Assembly: GCA_034440615.1 (NCBI GenBank)
Contig: JAOTOM010004671.1
Location: 62,001-126,000, forward strand
DNA: 64,000 bases
Direction: 5' to 3'
DNA from: Ashinkailepas kermadecensis
Lineage: Eukaryota; Arthropoda; Thecostraca; Neolepadidae
Below, one piece after another: positions 21,625 to 32,774 of this stretch (position 1 is its first letter; the number at the start of each line of letters is the position of its first letter). The position numbers and the translations under genes were made by a program. Under the pieces are notes generated by a model that had not been told where the DNA came from, searched no databases, and saw only the letters and a list, made by a program, of their open reading frames with translations.

Positions 21625-21791
21625 GGGGACGAGTGGTCTAGGGGTAAGATGCTCGTCTCACAATCGAAAGGTTGTGGGTTCGAGCCTCACCTGTCGCTAC
21701 TCTTCGCCCGCGACCAATCAGCGTGAGAGATTGGCGACGTTGCATGACTCAACGGTCGACGTGTCGTAAAACCAATAACCAACCAACCAAA
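21625..21791 (+). mobile_element. tRNA-derived SINE, Val/Glu-like head, well preserved
   Basis: A 167-bp element between 14-bp perfect target-site duplications TCAGTGCATTTTGA (21611-21624 and 21792-21805). The head begins GGGGACGAGTGGTCTAGGGG (box A TGGTCTAGGGG), has CTCACAA in the anticodon-loop position and GGTTCGAGCCT as box B. The body is CGCGACCAATCAGCGTGAG, then TTGGCGACGTTGCATGA and CGTGTCGTAAAA. The tail is CCAATAACCAACCAACCAAA. It serves as reference for the family. Confidence 0.95.
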
Positions 21792-21805
21792 TCAGTGCAT
21801 TTTGA

Positions 21806-22878
21806 CCGGTCCCGAACCGGACTTTGTCCCATCAGACCGACCTGGTCCCGGGCTTCGGTCCCAACATGTTCGGTATTTGCCACCTCTAGACGTAACATCA
21901 GCCTACGCATTCAGTCGCCCAGCCTCGGATTCATGCAATTTGGTGTGCTTGCCTCCTGCGAAGGCGGATTCATGGTAAACCCAACTCCGCATGGCTAAAT
22001 CTGAAGCATATCTTCAACAAAATGATGTGTACATTTCTTTCAGCTGGCGTGGAGTATTGTGTGGGGATAAAAAGACTTCATCTTACAGGTAGGTTTAAGT
22101 AATCCATGTAAATCTGAGCTCCGCTTGCGTCGTCACCTACTTACACGGTGGCTGCCCTGCAGCAGACGTTGGACATGCTGGTACTGACTTCGACAAGAAT
22201 AATCTTACCCAAGTGTAGAGCATCGGTACAACTGAAGAGTGCCACCAGTCTCCGCAATCTGGGACCGGCTGGAATGTCGATGTCGGTGTGGATACAACGA
22301 ATGGTATGGCTTACAACGAATGGTATGCCATTCGTTGGAAGCGCTCACCGGGCGACCAATCCGAGACAAACTGGAATGTCGCTGTCGGCGTGGTGAAACA
22401 TGCGATCTGCCAGTCGCTTGAGGCGTTCACCGGGCGACCAACTTGACCGCAGCGGTTGTAAGGCGGGCGGTCAGGTGGACCGGGAGCACCTGATCAGGTG
22501 GCCAGGGACCAGGTGGAGCCAGGTGGTCAGACGTCCCGACCTCCTGACCACCGGCCGCCCTGCCGAACCCAGCGGCTCCCTACCACCGACAATTTGATCG
22601 GCTCCAGTGAGCTTTGGGGGAGGGGGAAGGGGTGGAACACCATTTCCAAGGCCAGCCGTCAGTCAGAGCCGAGGCAGAAAATGAGACGGCTGCTGATAAA
22701 AACGTGGATAAGCGTTCACAAAAAGGAGCCATGTAGTACGATGGAATGGCAAAGCATGCCATATCATTATCAATAATGGAAGTTTAGAAGTAACCTAGGC
22801 TCCGGTCCGTGGGCAGATATACAGCACTGAGCCCGTATTAGCCTGGGTTCCATTTCGTGGGCAGATATACGGCAGACA
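21806..22878. other. Intronic sequence, nothing assigned
   Basis: Includes short internal repeats (AACGAATGGTATGCCATTCG-type inverted repeat near 22315-22342 and a repeated CTGGAATGTCG). No gene seen. Confidence 0.4.
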
Positions 22879-22892
22879 CCTAACACTGAGCC

Positions 22893-22949
22893 ATGGGCGC
22901 TACATGACCCATGAAATCGATGCGCCCCAAAGCCCTAATAACCAACAAA
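22893..22949 (+). mobile_element. Hairpin mini-retroposon copy 3 with perfect TSD
   Basis: A 57-bp insertion between 14-bp perfect direct repeats CCTAACACTGAGCC (22879-22892 and 22950-22963). It begins ATGGGCGCTACATGACCC, continues to ATCGATGCGCCCC, then AAAGCCCTAATAACCAACAA. GGGCGC (22895-22900) pairs with GCGCCC. Both boundaries are fixed by the duplication, so this copy is complete as inserted at only 57 bp. Confidence 0.92.
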
Positions 22950-23509
22950 CCTAACACTGAGCCCGTATTATGTGTGCTGGTTCTATTTCGATATACGACA
23001 CCGATACCGTGTTACGTGTGCACAACAGTGCAAGTCCTACTTCGGTCACCATTCAAGCTGGGGTAAAATTTGCACCATCAGATAATGAGCACTAGGAAGC
23101 ATACACCTCTCTTCCATCTGGATACGGCTCCCATGAATTGATCCGTTTGGAACACTCAATCCGGATCATGCAGTGCCCCGTGCATTTATTCATCTCACGA
23201 GCCTGCCTCCTGCGACTGGAATTGATCCGCTCGGCGAGTCGCCGATCTCCCAGTGCCGCCTGACGCGATCGGAGCGCGCTGCTGCAGCACAGACGGACGA
23301 GGCGGCGTCGATTCACCACATCCGAGTCATCGAACTTGATCTGGCGCAAGACTGTCTACCAGCGCCGCTGTGAACTCTCCGACACGAGTATCTCGCGCCA
23401 TCGACGAGCACCCGCCGAACGGGAGCCCGGCAGCCGACCCGCAGATGTCACCAGAGCCGTGGCCGGGCCGGACCGTCTGCCGGCGTCCCTGACAGGCCGA
23501 CACCACACG

Positions 23510-23935
23510 GGCTACACGGGCTACACGGTGTACACGGGATACACGTGCTACACGGGCTACACGGTGTACACGGGCTACACGTGCTAGACGGGCTACACGG
23601 TGTACACGGGCTACACGGGCTACACGATGTACACGGGCTGCACGGGCTACACTGGACACGGGCTACACGGGCTACACGGGCTACACGTGCTACACGTGCT
23701 ACACGGTGTACACGGGCTACACGGGCTACACCGGCTACAGGATGTACACAGGCTACACGGACTACACGATGTACACGGTGTACACTGGCTACACGGACTA
23801 CACGGACTACACGGTGTACACGGGCTACACGGGCTACACGATGTACACGGTCTACACGGGCTACACGGGCTACACGGGCTACACAGACTGCACGATGTAC
23901 ACGGTGTACACGGGCTACACGGGCTGCAGGACACC
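23510..23935. repeat. 9-bp minisatellite (GGCTACACG), about 46 copies
   Basis: Runs of GGCTACACG with variants GTGTACACG, ATGTACACG, ACTACACG and GCTACACGT. The unit of three codons keeps several frames open (for example [13 protein letters not shown] peptides), all of them periodic. Confidence 0.94.
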
Positions 23936-24241
23936 CACCAGCGCCGTGACCGAGCCCCACGCGGCCGTAATGCGCCCGACATTCATGCCGGACAGCCATG
24001 CGTGTCGGCGCTGGCGCAGCAGGAGCGGAGCGTCACGTTTGGATGATCTGGCGCCACGGGGCGGCGGCGTGGGGGACGGGCAGCGGGCCAACAACGGGCG
24101 CCCTGCCCCCGGGACGGCACGTGCGAGCCATCACACAGCTGCCGGACAGGACGAAGGTCGACACTGGCCGCACGCCGTCTGCCGCTGGGGCCGAGGACAG
24201 GTCAGGCAGAGACGCAATCGGCGCTGCACAGTCAATGAGGT

Positions 24242-24350
24242 TTGTTTGTTCGCCTTCACTCGACTGGGCTGTGCCCCGATCGCCTCACAATGAACGAGTT
24301 TCGTTTGTTCGCCTTGACTCGACTCGGCTGTGCCCCACCGCCTCGCCACT
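24242..24350. repeat. 62-bp imperfect direct duplication
   Basis: TTTGTTTGTTCGCCTTCACTC at about 24241 and TCGTTTGTTCGCCTTGACTC at about 24302, both followed by GACT(G/C)GGCTGTGCCCC and CGCCTC. Confidence 0.8.
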
Positions 24351-25267
24351 GCGCCTGGGCGAGGCGAGCCGTTGACACCCATGGAGACGCTGTCGACACG
24401 TGCGAAGGCGCGGTCGACATGTCTGGAGCTACAGTCGACACATGCGGAGGCGAAGCTACAACTCCAGCTGTTTGAAGGAACTCGGGTACTACCAGGCCTA
24501 GTCGCCACAGCGTCGCCCTCGGCCAGGCAGACCCGGCGCCGGCGGCCGGTCGGTACGGAAGTCGCCAGAGCAGTCGCTGCCGCTGGCGGAGGAATCGGCG
24601 CAGCCTCCAGAGATAACATCCCCTTCCCGCCTCCTTATCTGTTCTGCAGCCGCGCCAGCGTTCACTATCAAACACGTAATCACTAAGATAAGGTAATTAA
24701 TGTAGGACAGGGTCATTATAAGGAGGTCAGCGGGGTCGTCTCAGATACGGTGCTGGCGGACAGCGGCAGATCACAGCTAGCAAGCCTCTGCGAAGGCCCC
24801 ATCACAGCTTGTGACAGCGATATACAGTCCTCCCTCTGATGAACACAGTAGTTTAAGCCTGTCCCCGTGCTGTTCTCCCTCTCGAACCAACTCGTGCTAA
24901 CATTTCGCGTACAAGTGGACATTAAGCTTGTTTCAAGCATGCGGCGTTCGCTACATGCCTAAATGTCTGTCACGCAGAGGAGCGCTCATTGTTTGGCCGC
25001 CGGCTATTCCGACTCATTAGTTTTTATCGACGGTGGCGAGGATGACCGCTTAATTATTCTGCGCCCGGGAAGCTGTAGCTAGGCCTCGGTGCCCGTCTGA
25101 TGCCGGCGGCCACATCCCACGAGTGGAACACGCTCGACAAAACGACTGCCACGGTGGAGCCCGTTCGCAAAAAAAAATTCCCGAATTCCGACGATGAAAT
25201 CCGCAGATCCGCACTCCTGAAGGCTGGGATACAGATGATGGTTGATATGGAAAGGATGTTCGATGGG

Positions 25268-25326
25268 TTTGTTGTTTGTTTCTTGGGTTTCAAGGGCGTA
25301 TCGACTGCACTGGTCATATAGTTCCC
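25268..25326 (-). mobile_element. Hairpin mini-retroposon copy 4
   Basis: On the minus strand GGGAACTATATGACC, then TGCAGTCGATACGCCC, TTGAAACCC and AAGAAACAAACAAC. One substitution in each arm weakens the terminal stem. No clear target-site duplication. Confidence 0.82.
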
Positions 25327-25739
25327 ATAACTAGTATATTTATGAAAACTCGGTGGTAAAATCGTGGCAAAACTGTCATGCTGAGATGTAACTCCCCGCA
25401 TACTGTCTCAGTTAAAGCATGTTTTCGCAGTCAGCCGTTCAGAAATACAACGAGGTGCGATTGACATTTGTTTCAGTTAAGGCGGTCGTCTATCCCACAC
25501 GTCCTGGTGTACAGATGGATACCTCATCACGGCTGAATCAGTGCGGGGACGGGACTTGCGATTCGCTTCGGTCGGTGGCGAGATAGGCATCCGCCATGAT
25601 GCTCTCTGGGACAATAACCGTCTACAGCCTGGAAGCACTGCAACATTTTTCTTTAACCGAACTGAATGCAAACCAGTTCAGACATGCGAGACCAGAGCCA
25701 CTCCATTCCACTTCATTACTTGATATGCAGATACTGGAA

Positions 25740-25852
25740 GTTGAAATCCACACACGCACCTAAACGCACGCACATTCACATAATCGGACATACGCATGCA
25801 CACATACACACACTCACACAAACATATGCGCACACACACACACACACGTACA
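25740..25852. repeat. Imperfect (CA)n microsatellite
   Basis: A CA-rich stretch with CACACACACACACACACG near 25832-25849 and interrupted CACA and CATA units to the left. Confidence 0.85.
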
Positions 25853-27504
25853 TTTGTCTTGTGGTAGTTGTTAGCTTGTTTTTCTTGTTCATATCGTCTT
25901 GTCATCTTGAACTGCTTTGTCAAAGGTATAACTCGCATTTGTCACGTGTTGTGACTGGTAATTATGCTAGGGCATGGTCGATTTGAAAACCTTGCACCCT
26001 TATGAAGGCAAGAGCCGAAGCGGAGTCAAATATACTGCCAAGTTTTAACTCAAGTGTCAATTTACGTCTCATTGTCACCGATTACCCAAATGTCACAACC
26101 TTGCAATCAATCCACCACCGCGAAGGCTAACGTGAAATGACCCCCTCGGTCAATGGATTTTTCAGCCAACAGGTATTTTTCAGCCGCTCTGAGAGGAAAT
26201 ACGCCATCTTGAGGGTTAGAGGGCTCCTTCTCAGTACGGTCGAGTGCACATTTCCTCCCTCTCGACAGACTTTCCTGCGAAGGCAAATGGAACACAAATG
26301 GCTCCATGATTATATTGTCAGATGTTCACAACGGTTGATTATGATTCCTGACACATCACATAGAACATCACCATGCCAAGATCTGCATCATTAGTGCCGT
26401 AGCCATTCACGGCAACCCGCAGCCATTCAAATTCGTAGAATTCCCAATCAAACCCAATCAACTACAGCAAAGTACCTTTCATCCAAACCAGCAATCCCAA
26501 TGGAGCCGCGTCCGACCACAAGCGGCGCCGCGCGACGAGCGCGACTGAACGGGGCCCCTCGGCGGCCCGGCGGCGGCGCATTTCCAGTCACGAGCGACAC
26601 AGGAAGAGAAGCATTCGCCACGGTACGGTGCGGCGGACGGGCCGGCGCCGCGCCACAATGCGGCCACGCACACCTGTGAGGCGGCGGGCGTCGGACGGCG
26701 GGCGGCGGCCGGCGCAGGGTCACTGCACGGCCGGCCAGCCGTGAGTCACGCCGGTCGGCCGTCAGCGCGGCCGGCGGCGGCTCCTGGCCGGCCCTGTCGG
26801 CGGCGGCGAGACCCAGCCTCCTGCCGCCCGGCCTGCGGCCCTGACGGCGCCCGCGCCCGCGCCGGCGACTGCAATAGCGCACACGACACCAGCACCGACG
26901 ACGCTGGCGGGCTCTCGTGGCCGAACCCGGCGAATGTCGGCGGACCTCGGGGCAACCCGTGACTGTGTGGTGGAGCGGGTGCCGCCCGCCGTCTCCACTG
27001 CAGCAGCCATACAGCCTGCGGGAGCGCAGGAGGCCGCTGACAGGCGACCGGCCGACCGCCGGATACATCCCCGTCCAGAGACCGCGCTGACAGGTCTCTC
27101 CCGGCCTGTCAACTGTGTGGTTAATGGTGGCCCGGTCACCGTATGACTGGGCATGACCACACAGATTCGTCGGGCTTCGGTCCTTCCTGTGAGATGGTCC
27201 GACGCAGCCGGAAGTGGTTCACTTTGGCCGTGTGGGTGGTGGCTGAGCTGGAGGGGCGACATCGAGGGCCTAAAGACACTTATTTTGATGGAGATGGGAC
27301 CAACACAAGTGACGCATCAAATACGTGTGATTTGTCCTCAAGGCAAGGTACTTGTTCAATCTTATATGTAAGAAGTTTTCGACATTGGCCGCCTTTCAAG
27401 CCGCCGCAAACTGGGACATTTTTGATTAAGTGGTGCTGCACCCCCAGCGAACTTATCCACTCGAATTCTAGGGTGCTTCAGTTGGAGGCAAATGTCGAAC
27501 TAAA
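25853..27504. other. Intronic sequence with a GC-rich, CpG-dense patch at about 26500-27080
   Basis: The patch is rich in CGG and GCC and has competing open frames on both strands without consistent similarity. No TATA, start context or splice pattern lets me call a promoter or nested gene. The remainder is unassigned. Confidence 0.4.
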
Positions 27505-27620
27505 GGATAACTATCTACCCCTCGAGCAGTAAAGGGAAACTATCTACCCCTAGAGCAGTAAAGGACAACTATCTACCCCATCGAGCAGTAAAGAGCAACT
27601 ATCTACCCCATCGAGCAGCA
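27505..27620. repeat. About 30-bp tandem repeat, 4 copies
   Basis: AACTATCTACCCC recurs four times, each followed by TCGAGCAGTAAAG or a close variant. The period drifts between 29 and 31 bp. Confidence 0.9.
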
Positions 27621-27889
27621 AAACACTTGCTTAAAACGTCGATCATCAATTCCACAAATCCAAAACATCATACCGAAATACCGATGACGGGGATTCAGAT
27701 AATTGATAGCAAAAGTGAGACAGCAAATTGTGGCGCAGGCACGGGGGGAGGGGGAGGAGGGCGGACTGAGTAGCCGGCTCAGGCCAGAGCCCTGGACGAG
27801 CCCTGGACGAGCCCTGGACGCACAGTTAGTCAGCGATCGATGCGAGGTCGTGGCGCCAGATGTAGCGCGGGTGGCTGCTGCCGCCACTC

Positions 27890-28605
27890 GGTCAGCTGGC
27901 TGAGGCTGCTGCCGCCACTCGGTCAGCCGGCTGAGGCTGCTGCCGCCACTCGGTCAGCCGGCTGTGGCTGCTGCCGCCACTCGGTCAGCCGGCTGAGGCT
28001 GCTGCCGCCACTCGGTCAGCCGGCTGAGGCTGCTGCCGCCACTCGGTCAGCCGGCTGTGGCTGCTGCCGCCACTCGGTCAGCCGGCTGGCACTCGGTCAG
28101 CCGGCTGTGGCTGCTGCCGCCACTCGGTCAGCCGGCTGTGGCTGCTGCCGCTACTCGGTCAGCCGGCTGTGGCTGCTGCCGATTGTCAGCCGGCTGAGGC
28201 TGCTGCCGCCACTCGGTCAGCCGGCTGTGGCTGCTGCCGCCACTCGGTCAGCCGGCTGTGGCTGCTGCCGCCACTCGGTCAGCCGGCTGTGGCTGCTGCC
28301 GCCACTCGGTCAGCCGGCTGTGGCTGCTGCCGCCACTCGGTCAGCCGGCTGTGGCTGCTGCCGCCACAGCCGGCTTGGCTCGCACGGTAGGGCCGCTACC
28401 GGTAGCCGGCTGGCTGCTGCCCCGCTCGGTCAGCCGGCTGTGGCTGCTGCCGCCACTCGGTCAGCCGGCTGTGGCTGCTGCCGCCACTCGGTCAGCCGGC
28501 TGTGGCTGCTGCCGCCACTCGGTCAGCCGGCTGTGGCTGCTGCCGCCACTCGGTCAGCCGGCTGAGGCTGCTGCCGCCACTCGGTCAGCCGGCTGTGGCT
28601 GCGGC
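27890..28605. repeat. 31-bp minisatellite, about 22 copies
   Basis: The unit contains CGGTCAGCCGGCTGTGGCTG followed by CTGCCGCCACT. Deletions occur at about 28085 and 28180. At 28365-28425 a diverged, GC-rich segment interrupts the array. It is unrelated to the 31-bp array at 18268. Confidence 0.94.
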
Positions 28606-28999
28606 GCGGCGCGGCGACATCCTGGTCGGCCGCCATTAGCAGCAGCCGATCGTCTCGGCCGCGTCAGAACCAATCGGCTCCGGTCACACCTCGTAAGGCC
28701 ACTGCCGCGCGGGGCGAGCCACTTACCAGCCGGGTAATCATGTGACGAACCAATCTGACGGAACCAATGGATAGCGAGGACAACCAGTGGGCTCGCCTCT
28801 GTATACTATCGTTATCCAGAAATCACGGAGTACATCAAATGATTCCCCAATAATGACGTTGGTTATTGTTCCAACTATTTTTGGCTTCAGAAGTATCTGT
28901 CAGACCAAAAATGATCGCATGGCACCAGGATCGTTGGCACCGGGGGCAAATAAGTGAAGATGGTCGACGCAGTGATTACTATTCACCGACAGATATCAG

Positions 29000-29195
29000 C
29001 ACTGGTCACCAGCAGATGGCAGCACTAATCACCAGCAGATGGCAGCACTGGTCACCAGCAGATGGCAGCACTGGTCACCAACAGATGGCAGCACTGGGGT
29101 CACCAGCAGATGGCAGCACTGGTCACCAGCAGATGGCAGCACTGGTCACCAGCAGATGGCAGCACTGGTCACCAGCAGATGGCAGCACTGGCCAC
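29000..29195. repeat. 23-bp minisatellite, about 8 copies
   Basis: GGTCACCAGCAGATGGCAGC followed by ACT, with a 2-bp expansion (TGGGGTCACC) near 29096. Confidence 0.93.
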
Positions 29196-30210
29196 CAGCT
29201 CTGATGGAATCGGTCCGGCAGCGCCTGATGGGGCCGGCTGTAACCTGGCTGATCCACAAGTCATGACCACAAGTCGTGGACTGGCTGGAGGTGTCGCTGA
29301 AACACGACTACGTCTGCGACCAACATCGCTGCGATCGCCTCGTATCTTTGCATGAGCACGTCAGTCTGCCCGTGTGTTGAGGAATGAGGAATGAGGCATG
29401 AGGAATGCTTGTAATTAGCCTGCAAGACCTACATGCGCGCCTTCGCTTTAGGTCAAGTTTCTCAAGGAGAATATACATTCAAAGGTGACTGATTGCAGGT
29501 ATGACTACTAATTAGTAGTAGTCCAAATCTGCATGTTCCAGGAGCATGATTCGTTCAGATATAATGAGGAACGGATTGCTGATTTTAATTTGGTCGGGAG
29601 GTGACAAATGCCGACGTGTCTTGCAAAAAGGCAGTCATTCATATGCTTGGCTGTCCTCTTGAAACCATAGCTGTACAAGAGTAGCGTTCACGAATCAAGT
29701 AGCATAAGACAACAAGGGAACTATCAGGCTGGATCGAATTACATATCGCCATCAAGCATCAAGCGAAAGAAAATAAAATAGATGGTGGTGGAAAAGAAAG
29801 GAGAAAGGGTGGATAAAAAACACCGCAGTATAAAGACAACAGCAGATGCAGAGAAACCAAACTCGCCGCTAACCAGCGGGTGCACACCACAAAGGCCCGA
29901 GTCGAAGTGAACTACGCTGCGGTCTTCTTCGCGGGACAAACGGGTTACAAGAAGAGCGTCACGGTTCACGTTTTGCCGGTGCCAGCATGCGTCGCAGTCT
30001 GCCGCGACAAAAACGCCCGCTCTGTTATCACGCTAAACGCAGTCCAACACGGGTCAGCCGACATGCCCAGAAGGTTCGAGACGAGGTTCAGGATCGGCTG
30101 GAGACCGGCTCGAGACACAAAACAAGAGCTGCTGCATGCTGCCACATTCCTTCCAGCTGTGTGCAGCAACAGGCGTTCAGCATTCCTCGCTGGTTGCAGG
30201 TGTTCTTGGA
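29196..30210. other. Intronic sequence, nothing assigned
   Basis: Mostly unique and AT-richer. No gene or known repeat seen. A short GAGGAATGAGGCATGAGGAATG repeat lies near 29380-29406. Confidence 0.4.
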
Positions 30211-30224
30211 CCATGTGGTCACTC

Positions 30225-30785
30225 AAGTTAGCAGTAGTGGAGCGACATACCCTTGGGTCATGTCGTCACTCAGGTCAGCTGTAGCCGAGTGACAACACAC
30301 TCTCAGCCCGAGGGCGTGTACTCCGGTCATGTCGTCACTCAGGTCAGCTGTGGCCGAGTGACAACACACCCTCAGCCCGAGGGTGTGTACTCGGGTCATG
30401 TCGTCACTCAGGTCAGCTGTGGGGAGTGACAACACTCTCAGCCCGAGGGCGTGTACTCGAGTCATGTCGTCACTCAGGTCAGCTGTAGCGGGGTGACAAC
30501 ACACTCTCAGCCCGAGGGCGTGTACTCGGGTCATGTCGTCACTCAGGTCAGCTGTGGGGGAGTGACAACACACTCTCAGCCAGAGGGCGTGTACTCGGGT
30601 CATGTCGTCACTCAGGTCAGCTGTGGGGGAGTGACAACACCTCACCCGAGGGCGTGTACTCCGGTCATGTCGTCACTCAGGTCAGCTGTGGCCGAGTGAC
30701 AACACACCCTCAGCCCGAGGGTGTGTACTCGGGTCATGTCGTCACTCAGGTCAGCTGTGGGGGAGTGACAACACTCTCAGCCATG
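30225..30785. repeat. 65-69-bp minisatellite, about 8 copies
   Basis: CATGTCGTCACTCAGGTCAGC starts at 30259, 30328 and 30397, then with spacings of about 65-69 bp. Each unit continues GAGTGACAACAC and CTCAGCCCGAGGG. A weaker first copy starts near 30213. Confidence 0.92.
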
Positions 30786-32405
30786 GGATGGTTGCTCCGG
30801 CCATATTTCACTGGGGCCAGTCATAAATGAGCGACATCCAGATGTTTCTCGCCAACAGGTTGGCATGTTCGTCCTGCATACCCTTGTGCCTCTCTACCAT
30901 GTCGCATAGTTGACAGGCACAGATCTTTATCTGAAAGAGACATACACCCTGACTACCAGACCAGAGTCAGGGTGTATGTCCAGACCAGAGGTCTAGTCCG
31001 GATTTGCTTCATGCTTATTCACCTAACCCCTGTGTGTCGTTTGTCCCATTTGTCCTGGCACGCGATAGGAGATATCCTATCGCATACCAGGGCAAATAAG
31101 TGGAGGTTGACCTATGTCATGCTACTTGACGGTTTAACACTAGAGGTAAATATCAGAGGAAAATGCCTCATGGTACACGGAACACGGAACACGGAAAGGC
31201 GCAAGCTGGAATCAAGCATGAGGAAGAAAGAAGTGAGCTGGGTGGGGGATGTGGGTCATTCTTTGCTTTTCATTACTTCGAGGTTAATGGACAGATTTGT
31301 ATTAACTGAACATTAAACGAGATTTCGAGAAAATTAAACGATTGTATTTTGCTTTTTCATCACATATTTACCCTAGCTTGTTGTTTTAACATGACATGTC
31401 AGCCTAGGTCAGTGACCTCGGATAACCTTTGGCAGCCTTTATTAAGCTCAAGCTTATTATGAACACCATTCGATGATAAAATTGAAATCAGCTTTGGAAA
31501 CTACCTCACACACAATTTTGAAGCTGAAAGGACACTTAGGTCATCCTAGATCAGCCTAGATCAGTCAGGACGAGCCTGGGAGGGGTCTCGTTTGAGCATA
31601 TGAGTGCCTCCCTTGAGCCTGAGAGCTCAAAGTCTTCCGGCCTGGGTGTGCATGGGGTGGGGCCTAAATTTCCCACAGGCACGTCATCCGCCGCCCGCGC
31701 ATGCGTACGTCAATCGACGCAAATCCGGCCACTTCGGTGGCACATTCGCGGCGGTCGTGCCCGCCGCGCGCCCACAGGGCCCGGTGCTGCCTCGACTCGT
31801 CAGTTCTCTCCGACAACCAGCTGGCTCTGACCGGACGTAACCCATCGTGGCGCAGTCGCGGCGGTCGTGCCCGCCGCGCGCCCACAGGACCCGGTGCTGC
31901 GCCACCTCGTCTGCCCGTCGCATCCCGCTCCGGTCCGGCTGGAGCCGCGCCGCCTGCCGCCCGCCTGCGCGGTCGTGCCGGCGCGGCGCACGCTTCTAAC
32001 GGGCCCGGCAGCAGAGGCGCGTCCAGGCGCCGCGGCGGAGGAGAGTGGAACAACCGGCGTCGGCACCGACCGAAGTGGTCTGCGGGTGGCGGATGTTCAT
32101 CAATTCCTTGGTTTGTGGATGAGTGGGCGTAGGAGATGGTTTATCCGGTGTGAAGCAGACATACCTTGCGTAGCTCAGAAACATGTTCCAAGTCTGCTCG
32201 TGCTCCGCATATATTGGCTGAGAATGTTTGTTCTCTTCCCAATGTGCCCGCGATGAATCGATTTCATCAACAACACGCTAAGTACGCTGTTTTCCAGAAA
32301 CATCTTCCTTTCTTCGGCGTTTGGTTTGCTTCCGACCCCTACTCACTGACCGCTATCAGCTCCTTCTCCAATACGAACGCTGCTCCCGCATCTGCCCACT
32401 ACAAA
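30786..32405. other. Unassigned intronic sequence with a GC-rich duplicated patch
   Basis: At 31747 and 31857 the segment CGCGGCGGTCGTGCCCGCCG is repeated (period 110 bp), followed in both by CGCGCCCACAGG and CCCGGTGCTGC. The patch (about 31690-32060) is CpG-dense with competing open frames. I see no reliable gene. Confidence 0.5.
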
Positions 32406-32462
32406 CACCAACCAACCAACCAACCAACCAACCAACCAACCAACCAACAAACAAACAAACGA
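32406..32462. repeat. (CCAA)n microsatellite
   Basis: About nine CCAA units followed by AACAAACAAACAAACG. Similar in composition to the SINE tails in this window, but without a recognisable SINE body to its left. Confidence 0.9.
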
Positions 32463-32774
32463 ACCTCTTCTACTAGCACTAACTCTGAGTCAGCCCTGCA
32501 CTAAGTACAAGCACCGCCCGTCCAGCTCGAGATACGAGCACTGTACGTCCCTTGGCTCAGTGGAAACACACCCTAACCCTTACCGTATAATACTAACGCT
32601 GCAGCCAGGTACAAACACTAGCTCCCAGCCCCGACAAATACTGGCGCCGGCTCACCCTATGCCAGGTGAGCCGGCTCGTGGGACGGCCTGCCGGCGCCGG
32701 CGTCTTTATCTTCAGATACTGTCGGGCCGGTCAACAGCACAATGGTGCCGTCTGGTCTGGCCGCGGCGGCCGGC

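Noticed and set aside
21625..21700. Intact tRNA-Val gene
   Set aside because: The acceptor stem is not complementary and the element continues as a SINE with target-site duplications.
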